A stretch of 64,000 bases of DNA, taken from the NCBI GenBank assembly GCA_905160935.1, contig CAJHZI010000268.1, positions 139,501-203,500 on the forward strand, in the 5' to 3' direction. Positions within the stretch are counted from its first letter, which is position 1, and every line of letters begins with the position of its first letter. Positions 44,255-55,400 of this stretch are shown here, in pieces. The notes under the pieces were generated by a model. The model did not search any database. It saw only the letters and a list, made by a program, of their open reading frames with translations, and was not told the DNA's origin. Origin of the DNA: Enchytraeus crypticus (Eukaryota > Annelida > Clitellata > Enchytraeida > Enchytraeidae). Both the position numbers and the translations under genes were made by a program.

Positions 44255-47200
44255 ATGTCTGCAGCAACTTTTATGTCTAATAAACCAGTCGATCAGCGGC
44301 AGCATCCTGGTTCTACTGAAGCCATGGCGCCGGGATCTGTTGAGGGGCCGTTGTTTCCAGACCTGCAGAGATTAAGAAATCGAGTTCGGTTCTACAAAGA
44401 TGCGGTTCGCCTAGATACTTATCATTTGAAGTCTATTACTTTATAGACCGACAAAACTAACGTTGATTTTTCAATTTTGGAATAAAATAATCTGAATCTT
44501 TTATTAAGTATGGTAAATGCTAGAAAATTGCGTGACTTAAATTTTTTTCATGTGACTCGGGTGGATTTTTTAAAAAGTTATTTGCCTGCTGTATTATTAC
44601 TTTCCAATTGTTTTATAGTCCTATCTGAATTGTGCTACATTTATTGTATTGTCTATTGATCTTTTGTAGAATCAGCTCGACACGGCAACATTCTGGGCAG
44701 ATAAAGTTGTGTCATTATCTGGAGGTAAGACATAAATCTTATGGTTTACTTAATTTATCTAAACCTTTATAAATGAAGATAATTATGAATACTACCTCAA
44801 AATTCTGACTAAAATAAACTTGCTAACAATGATATGCTGAATGTCGCTGAATCTCCAATAATCAGCAAGACGGATTTTGAGGACTGAAAGGGTATGTGAT
44901 GTGTACGTATAAAAGCTGGTAAAGCTAATGTTAACGTCAGTTTCCTCACTCGAAAGCGATATCAGTGACAGGCGAGCCCAGAATTTGAATCCTGCACTTA
45001 CTGATCCGCGATCGAATATCTTAGCAACATCACCACTGACTCTAGCCAGTTAAGAAACTCTTGCAGCACATTCTGATATGTGTTGGTGAAGCACTTGATG
45101 TGTATGCTAACACGCTCTATCTATCAACACGTTGTGTTATGTGTAGGTGAAGCACGTGATGTGTATGTCTATGTTAACACGCTCTATCTATCAATACGTT
45201 GTGTTATGTGTAGGTGAAGCACGTGATGTGTATGTCTATGTTAACACGCTCTATCTATCAACACGTTGTGTTATGTGTAGGTGAACCACGTGATGTCTAT
45301 GTGTATGCTAACACGCTCTATCTATCAACACGTTGTGTTATGTGTAGGTGAACCACGTGATGTCTATGTGTATGCTAACACGCTCTATCTATCAGGACAA
45401 TATCAGCGCTCTGTACATCTTATCAAATCTCACGGTATTGATAAGGTTTGAGACATTTCTGTACGTCTTATCAAATCTCACGGTATTGATAAGGTTTGAG
45501 CCAATTCTGTACATCTTATCAAATCTCACGGTATTGATAAGGTTTGAGACAATTCTGTACATCTTATCAAATCTCACGGTATTGATAAGGTTTGAGACAA
45601 TTCTGTACATCTTATCAAATCTCACGGTATTGATAAGGTTTGAGACAATTCTGTACATCTTATCAAATCTCACGGTATTGATAAGGTTTGAGACAATTCT
45701 GTACATCTTATCAAATCTCACGGTATTGATAAGGTTTGAGACAATTCTGTACATCTTATCAAATCTCACGGTATTGATAAGGTTTGAGACAATTCTGTAC
45801 ATCTTATCAAATCTCATGGTATTGATAAGGTTTGAGACAATTCTGTACATCTTATCAAATCTCACGGTATTGATAAGGTTTGAGACAATTCTGTACATCT
45901 TATCAAATCTCACGGTATTGATAAGGTTTGAGACAATTCTGTACATCTTATCAAATCTCACGGTATTGATAAGGTTTGAGACAATTCTGTACATCTTATC
46001 AAATCTCACGGTATTGATAAGGTTTGAGACAATTCTGTACATCTTATCAAATCTCACGGTATTGATAAGGTTTGAGACAATTCTGTACTTCTTATCAAAT
46101 CTCACGGTATTGATAAGGTTTGAGACAATTCTGTACATCTTATCAAATCTCACGGTATTGATAAGGTTTGAGACAACTAATTATGCTAATACTTGAAGGT
46201 TGTTTAGTGTATGTTAAACGTCTAATCGGTCCTTTCCCTACACCATATGTTGTCAGTTGGGTGGTCAACTAGATAGGTTACTTGTGACCTTTTTGACGGC
46301 CTTATTTGTGTATGTCACTGCATATTTTTAGTGTATTGAAATAAACATAATATGTTTATTTCAATGCATTATACTATATTAAGTTAGCATTTTATTTCTT
46401 CATTGTCCAGGTGTCGCTCATTTTTTACTACTGGTCTCAATCCAGCTGTGTCTGTAAATATTCTCATTTACTAATTGACATTGTCTTGCTATTCATGTGC
46501 GTTTCGGGTAGACTTGGGATTTCACTGAATTTTCGTGAGTTATATTTTATAATTAATTTTTTATCTAACGGCAAATTGTTCTCACTGTTTTTCTCTTTTT
46601 TATTTTGTAATTTTTAGTAATAATTTGATTGTTAGAATTTGGTGGCATTTGAAAGCAGCCTATCTACAGCCTAGACTCATTTGAATTCCACTCTATAGTC
46701 TGCGAAATTTAATTTTGTTTATTGAATCTTTAAAAATGTATGCCTCAGTTTCTATATTACAAAATATAATAAATGTAACTTATTTTGATTGTTATATTTG
46801 AACAGAAGTACCTGATATGTAGACTACTGGCTGCACAATGTCTGGTATGAAGCTACAACTGAATAGTTGACTCTAGAATCTTAGTTCTGTCGTAATTTAA
46901 CATTCGTTTAAAAATCCAAATCACGGACATTTATGATGTTTACTCGAAGCTACTTGGTTGCTCTTAAAGGTTCTCTGAGCTGATGCAGCTCTTCTGATAT
47001 TCTCTCCTCTCTAACGGTACACCTGTGTTGTACGCTAAACAATTGATGTGCATAGAATAGATATAGTAATCGTTTAGTACCAGTCTGTTATCTATATTAT
47101 TAGTATGTATTGTATTATTTGCTATTCAGTATCATTTACAGCATAAGCATCATCCATATCGTCTTTTTGAACAGACTCAGCTGGTTTGGATTATGGACTG

Positions 47201-50200
47201 GCATTGTTTTTGGTGTCTACTCTTAATGTGGGCTGATGTTTATTGCTTTATTTCAGGCGTAATAACCCTTGCACATACAACAATGCAGCAAAAACCAGAA
47301 AAGCAAATTGACTGTGCATAAATTGAGCTATAAGACAATTAATTTTAGAATTAGGCATACAAAGCTATAATAAGCTCAGAACACAAAACACTTAACTAAC
47401 GTATTAGCATTATCCAGCAAGCACATTCTAAACTGTTGTTATATTCTGACAGGAATGTTCCTAACATCTCTCTCTGTTGAGGAACTAGACGTTAAATATC
47501 CTGTTTAGTTTACTTCTGCATTCAAAACGTTGTTGTTGATTCTAATTTGATTTAATCACAAGAATTAATTAATTGATTGATTGAACAGTTTGCCAGTAAG
47601 GAGTACCAGGAAGCTCTTACATTATTAGATCAGTCTGAGGCTAAACTTGAACCTGCACCTCCTGACTCTAACTCCCAGCCTGTTACCATGGTCTGAGCTT
47701 CCTCTGCTAGTCATGTTATACTTACCTTGTTAGTTACTGGGCAACTGAAGTATAGACCAACCTGAACTGTACGTGTCGTAGGAGGCAACTAAGCAACGAT
47801 TGAGGAAGACAATAGGAAACCACTTTTATAAGCCATATTCCCATGCTATTGGCTATATTAACGTTTTGGCACATCATATCCTCTGTGATATGATCAACTG
47901 ATTGATCAATGGAGTGCTCTGTCGAAAGCGCCAAGGAAGACTTTAGGAACATGTACCTTTGACCTGATGTTTGGCAAAAACAACAGAAAAAGGGAGATTT
48001 TACATTGTCTCTCATTTGTTACTATGTAACCCTTAATCAGTTAGATTGTTGACATTAGCATTTATCTCTTCACTGAAAGTAGTAGAGTTTCTTGGTGAAA
48101 ATATCCTCTATCCACCTCCATGATGTCATCTTTAATTGATTATCAGTTAGAATGTTTGTCTGGCTGTATACGTGCTTCTGTGTGTGTATATGTGTGTGTG
48201 TGTGTTTATATGTGCTGCTTGATTGTGTGACTTCCTACGTGCAGTCACGTAATGGTTCGTGTAAACTGACTCTGATATTGAATATGTACCTTGGACCAGG
48301 AATTTGACAGTACACTGGAGAGAGAGGAGAGAGAGAGATGTATATGTATACCCGTATTTTTAATATTGGCATATACATGTGTATGTTTGTATATGTGTGT
48401 TCTTGACGTCCCTGACATCATCCTTGCATGAGGAAACGGACGTTAAACCTTTATTATTATTTATTTATATGCATGTTTGTATTGATCAGGATAAGGTACA
48501 GAGCTGTATCAAGCTGTTAAAGGGTCACATATATGTGACACATGTGTAGGATCAGGTAGAGAGCTGTATCAAGCTGTTAAAGGGTCACATATATGTGTAC
48601 ACATGTGTAGGATCAGGTAGAGAGCTGTATCAAGCTGTTAAAGGGTCACATATATGTGTACACATATGTAGGGTCAGGTAGAGAGCTGTATCAAGCTGTT
48701 AAAGGGTCACATATGTGTACACATGTATAGGATCAGGTACAGAGCTGTATCAAGTTGTTATGATCACATATATGTGTACACATGTGTAGGATCAGGTAGA
48801 GAGCTGTATCAAGCTGTTAAAAGGTCACATATATGAGGCTCTAGACAACAGAATACCTGCCTCAGACCTCTATCATCAAGCTTTGCTCTCTGATGTCTAC
48901 AACTACGAGGCCTTCAGCTCCATCGTACAGCATCACATGCTCACTGCCACTGAGGGTCCGTAGCATATATTAACTGTTAAAAAAAGTTAATGTTAACGTC
49001 AGTTTCCTCGCTTGAAAGCGATGTCAGTGATGGGCGAGCCCACGATTTGAACCCCGCACATACTGATCCGCGGTTGAATAACTTACCGATATCTCCACTG
49101 GCTCCAGTCAGTGGCGATATATGCTAACATTTTCTAATTAAGATCATTTTGCTGTTTATCTAACCTCAATTCGAACCAAAAATTGAATGCCACCAAATCA
49201 AACGACCAAGGAGAATACTAAGAATCAGTTACATAGAGCATATAACAATCGAGAACATTAGGATAAGGAAAAAGCAACAAATGGTCAGTGAACTCTTCAA
49301 GAAAAACAGAATAAAATGAGCTGGACACGTGTTGCACATAGAAAAAATAAATCCTCAAAATATATTTGACTAGAAAGATGATGGTAAAAAAACTGCGGAA
49401 GAATAAAAGAAGATGGAAGGACTGCCTCGAAGAAGACCTGATTGCTGCTGGAGTTAGAATTTCTGGTAAACGGAGCGAAGAAAAGGAGTGAATATCCAGG
49501 AAATAAGAAAGGAAGAAGAATGGAGTTTTTTGGAGGAATATCACAGAGAAATCTTTGGCTGAAACCAGCCCCAGGATGATCACATGACATGACAGGCTAT
49601 TTTCATTTGCACATATTATATACATATATCTCTATGCAACTCCAAATGTGCCTAAAAATCACCTGAATAAAGATATTTTGGTAAATATAATGTTATCTAA
49701 GATACTTTTCAACTAAGTAAGAAATTATGTGCTTAAAGTATTCGTACATCTGGCATATTTAGTAGAATTTTAAATTTTTATTGTAATCTATATTAAGGAA
49801 GTTAAGAGTTGTAAAAAATTAATATTTTATGGTTATGTAGTTCTCTCTAGCAGTTATTTACTGGTACAATCATTGCCTTTGAGTACCGCTGCTTTGAAGA
49901 GATGTTTGTGGTTTTGATGTTGTTGACGTAGAGCGAGATTTACTGCAGAGTTTAGCGTGGAACAAATACCCAGCAGAGGATGTTCAGGTGGTCAGGGGCC
50001 TCTACGACAATCTGCTTAAAAAGGTTCAGAGTCTGCAATTCTTGTCAATCTCCTAACTGTTGTATTCATTTCTCACTCTTGTTAGATTGTGCTTCAAACA
50101 GAGAGCAATAAAAGATTTAGTCTCTGTTCAGATTCATTGAATTCACTGTGACGTGGTAAATAAATATTAATGACAAAACGCATCAAGAATTAAAATAAAT

Positions 50201-50999
50201 AGTAATCTATGGCCAATTTCTTAATTGCTTCATTTTATCGAGTTAATCTTAGTCTAGTTTATATTTTGTCTTGAGTTGATCGAGCGATAGGTTGTTCTAC
50301 ACGATCAGTCTTCTGCTCTGTAATATCAACTGTTTGATTTATTTGTTTTATTGATTTAGCTATTGATTGATTAAGTACAGTGATTGATTGATTAATTGAT
50401 TGATTGACTAATTGATTCATTGATCTATCCTTGATTTCTTTTTCTATTATTTGATCTATTGATTGATTAATTGATTGATTGATTCATTAACTGAATGACT
50501 GATTAATTAATTTATTGATTGATTCATTGTTGTAGTATGACAAACCTGCGGCAGGCTCTCTTGCTCCACTGTTGCCACAGCTTGGATCTAACTATGACAT
50601 GCTCGTCTGTCTGGCAGAGAGACATTACTACAACTGTAACTTTAACTCTGCTCTCAAGATAACAACATAGTAAGACTTGTTAACACTACAACTGTAGCTT
50701 TAACTCAGCTCTCAAGATAATAACATAGTAAGACTTGTTAACACTACAACTGTAGCTTTAACTCAGCTCTCAAGATAATAACATAGTAAGACTTGTTAAC
50801 ACTACAACTGTAGCTTTAACTCTGAACTCAAGATAACAACATAGTAAGACTTGTTAACACTACAACTGTAACTTTAACTCTCCACTCAAGATAACAACAT
50901 AGTAAGACTTGTTAACACTACAACTGTAGCTTTCTGTATGTTCCTGTGTATATAAATATGTGTAGTGTATATGTGTGTGTATGCGTGCGTGTCTGTGGG

Positions 51000-51048
<49 letters not shown>

Positions 51049-52323
51049 AAATGTTTGTTTGTGTGTAGATGTTGTGTTCAGTAGTGCATAAAATTAACTA
51101 ATTTAGCGCTACTGTGACTTATTGCATAAAGCGACGCTGATGTAAATTCACTTATTGTTATTTATGATAATTATTATGTGATATATATGTATGTGTATAT
51201 ATATATGTGTGTTTATGTGTAGCGTATTGAATTGTGACACATACAATTCTTCGTGTCTATCTCTTCATGTTACTCTTCTTATATGTGTGTATATGTGTAT
51301 ACGTATGTGTATTTATGTGTGTTACAGTGTGTATGTATGTGTGTATGTATGTGTAGTGTATTGAAATGTGACGCCTACAACTCTTCTTGTCTACCTCTAC
51401 ACATCGCTCTTCTCGTTGAGCTCAATAAATTCAACGGTTTGTAACTATGTTTCAATGTGTCGCTAACACACGCATCTGTTTTCAGCTAGAAAGATACCAA
51501 CAGAAAGCAGCTATTCCCTAATAACGTATTTGATAACACGTCAGAATAATGACGTATCTTTTATGACGTATTTCATCGTTTAGATAATAGGTCAGAATAA
51601 TGACGTATCTTTAATGACGTATTTCATCGTTTAGATAACACGTCAGATAGTTCATTTCTGTTGATTTTATGTGATATTCACCAAAATTTTGCTTTCCTTC
51701 AGCTTATTTAGTTTTTATAGTATTTTAGTTTAATTGTTGAATGCGACACTTTAATGCTTTTAGCGAACTCGTTATTGTATGAATGAGCGTTTTCATTGAA
51801 TTTTTCATTCACTTCATTTTACAAACTTTAAAATTTAAAAAAAGTATATTCTAAATATGTTTTAATGTCCTCAGCTGATGTTTTATATAATAATTATAAG
51901 GTATTTTCTGTGGAATTTTTTTTACTATTTTATCATTATAGCATCATATTGCAAATTAATTAAGCAAGACTGTGATACTTCGTTTACCTGTCTAAATTCT
52001 CTGAACTAGCCCACATGTTTTGAATCAATAATGTTTCTATTACATGTATATTTGAGTAGGGCAATTGTGTGTAGAATTTGTATTATTTTTAGTAAACATA
52101 TTTTGTGAGTTTTTAGAATTGTTCTACTTGGCACACAAGCTCGTGGACCTGTATCCTACCAAAGCTGTGAGTGTCTTACTTCTTATTGCCCTGTTTGCTT
52201 AACTTCAGCTTTATGTTTTCTTATTTAGATGTTTTTCCACACTCACTCTGTGATTTTACTTGTAATGTCATGTAGACAAACTCCAGTTGTAGGATTGCTA
52301 ATGCCTCTCTCTCTATTTATCTC

Positions 52324-52368
<45 letters not shown>

Positions 52369-52374
52369 TATATC

Positions 52375-52407
<33 letters not shown>

Positions 52408-55400
52408 TATATCTCCCTCGTTCTCTCTCTCTCTCTCTCTATCTCTTCTATATATCTCTCTTTCTCTCTCTCGCTCTCTCTCTCTCCCTGTCTTTGAATT
52501 TTTTTTTTAAGGTCATAGTGTTCAGACAGTACTGTAGTGCAATAACTTATCAAATTGATCGATCGATTAGTCAAGTAATAGATTGATAAATTGATCGATT
52601 GATTGATTGATTGATTGATTGTATTATGATTGATTGATTGACTGATTGATGGAGTAGATCTCGTGGTTTGCGGTGGGGTGCTACTACTACCTGGGAGGCA
52701 AGCAGGACCAGGCGAGGAGGTTTCTCAGCAAGGCCACGAGTCTCAGCCGACAGTTTGGAGCCGCCTGGCTGACCTATGGACACTCATTCGCCGCTGAGAA
52801 CGAGCATGACCAGGCCATGGCTGCCTACTTCACTGCCTCTCAGATCATGCGCGGGTATGCTTGCTTGTGTGTGTGCCTGTTTGTCTCTTTGACTTATTGT
52901 ATGTGTCACTCTTAATGATTGTATGTGTTTATTTCTCTTAATCAATGGATGTATAATTCTGACTGTTATTTCTAAATATTCTCAGGATTGTAAGTAGTCT
53001 AGAATATTATGTGTATACCAGACGTGCTCTGGTCTAATTGATACTTCTATATGTTACTAAAAGTTAATTAATATGTTTACATTTGTAATTTGATTATGTA
53101 TTCTTCATAAGCTTTAAATTACATTAACAAGTGGTTAAGGCTTTTTGTGAAGAGATTTAACTTTGTTGAATGCTCCATATAGAGCGTGATAGCAGAATGA
53201 GCAGTGATATGTCCCATGGACCTGCCAACAGGCAGACCGTTTGACAGAGGTAGAGCATTGAGAGTGCTGCAGTCATCATGGATGTTGTATATGTAGATGT
53301 CACCTGCCCAAGCTCTACATTGGACTGGAGTATGGACTGACTAACAACTCTAAGCTAGCGGAGAGGTTTTTCTCTCAGGCCCAACAGATGGCTCCAGATG
53401 ATCCATTCGTCCTCCACGAGATGGGAGTCATAGCTTTCCATAGCAAAGAGTTCGTATCAGTGCTTGATGTCATCATGATCTATACAGTTGATCAGTCGTT
53501 ATCTCTTAGAGGACGACTAAATGAGACATGGCTATTCTTATCAGTGCTTGGTGTCATCATGATCCATACAGTCAATCTGTCGTCTCTTAGAGAGCGACTA
53601 ACTGATATATGGTTATTCTTTCGGTCTGCTCTGGATTGTAGTGTTACAATTATTCACAAATCTCTAGTTGCATTCCATGTCTGTAAATACTTAATCCAAT
53701 CAATCTGCTTTTATTGACTATTTAACTGACTGATTGCCTGTATGATTAATGGATTGATATATTGAAGAACTGATTGATTGATTGATTGATTGATTGAGGA
53801 ACTGATTGGTTGATTGATTGACTGATTGCTTTAATGTTAGATTGATTCCCTTTTGATTTATTAATTGATTGATATTAGTGACTAATTGACTGACCGAGGA
53901 TTTTCTTGCCCTGTAACTGATTGATTCTTGATTAATTGACCATCAGCTGATTCACTATTGATTGATTGATTGATTGCTTGATTGATTGATTGATTGATCA
54001 GATACGAGACTGCTGAAGGCCACTTCCTGGCTGCTCTACAGAAGCTGCAGACAGTTAACTCAGGCTCAGGGGGTAGACAACAACAACAACAGATGCAGGT
54101 GGCTGTGAAGTGGGAGCCTCTACTCAATAACCTGGGTCATGTCTGCAGAAAACTCAAGTTAGCTCCAGCTTTGATTGATTGATTGATTGATATCAGTGTT
54201 CATTTCATCTCGGTCTATTTCTATTTCCATTAATCCTTTGATTCGCTTTTACGCTGGAACATATTTGTACTGTTTTATCTTTTAAATTTTCTGCTCTTTC
54301 TTTTTGTATATTTAATATCAAAATTCAAGCAAATGATTAAAGAAGTCTGGACAAGTTTGGAGCTAGTTTAATTTGTAGACTTGCCTCCATTATTTAATGA
54401 CACAACCCCTGATCATATCAGTTGATTTGTACCGGCTCCCTATCCACATAACCACTCTACTGCTCTCTGCTTCTCTCACGCAATTACTACATCATTAAAG
54501 CTCTTGAACTCTGGAAACATGTAGGAGACTACTGTTCGGCATTGTATTTTATTCTATTGTATTGTATTGTATTGCTAGCCTAGAGAGAAGTAGACCACAA
54601 TTGACATGGGATGCGGTAATTACGAAGGACATGAAAAATAGGGGATTGACTGATGATATGGTGTGGGACCGGGAGGACTGGAGAAAGTCTATTCGTATCC
54701 CGACCCTGGTTAAACTGGGATTTAAGAGAAGATGATGATGATGTATTGTATTGTATTGTATTGTATTGTATTGTATTGTATTGTAGGAAGTATGACGAAT
54801 CAATACTCTACCACAGACAGTCGCTGGTGCTGGAGCCACGCAGCACTTCCACTCTATCAGCTCTTGGCTACGTGTACGCTCTCAAGGGAGACTTTCATCA
54901 GTCCATCACCTACTTCCATAAAGTAAGTACACCACCTCGTAGCTCTAGTATTAGATCTTCTGGCTCATTGAGTTAAGTTATTGACTTGCCACAAATGTTA
55001 TTTTCTGTTTTGGATTTCGTCCTTTTTGCTATTTCTTTCTCTCTCCTTGAATATTGCTAATCGTTGCCTTTTGATTTTGTGCATTGCAGCTAGCGCAGAT
55101 TTATTAATCATCTTCCAATAGCCAATAACATACGGAAAACTTAGAACTTGCCGAGAATTGTTCAGGAATTGATTGATCAATTGACTGATTGATTGTTTGA
55201 CTGATAGATTGACTGCTTGACTGATTGATTATGATTGATTGATTGATTGACTGACTGACTGATTGATTGAGTGACTGATTGATTGATGGAGTGACTGATT
55301 AATTGACTGATTGATTGATTGACTGAATGATTGATTGATTGATTGATTAATAGGCACTGGCTCTGCGCAAGGACGACACATTCTCCACTACTATGCTCGC

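Noticed and set aside
45348..46196. 282- and 253-codon open frames on both strands
   Set aside because: They come from the 48-base repeat. The real coding use of this stretch is only CDC16 exon 3 (45348-45445) in a different frame.
49218..49625. 135-codon minus-strand frame rich in Phe, Leu and Ser
   Set aside because: It is the antisense of a decayed LINE ORF end on the plus strand.
54549..54839. 96-codon minus-strand frame
   Set aside because: Antisense of the TATTG array, a LINE end and CDC16 exon 14.
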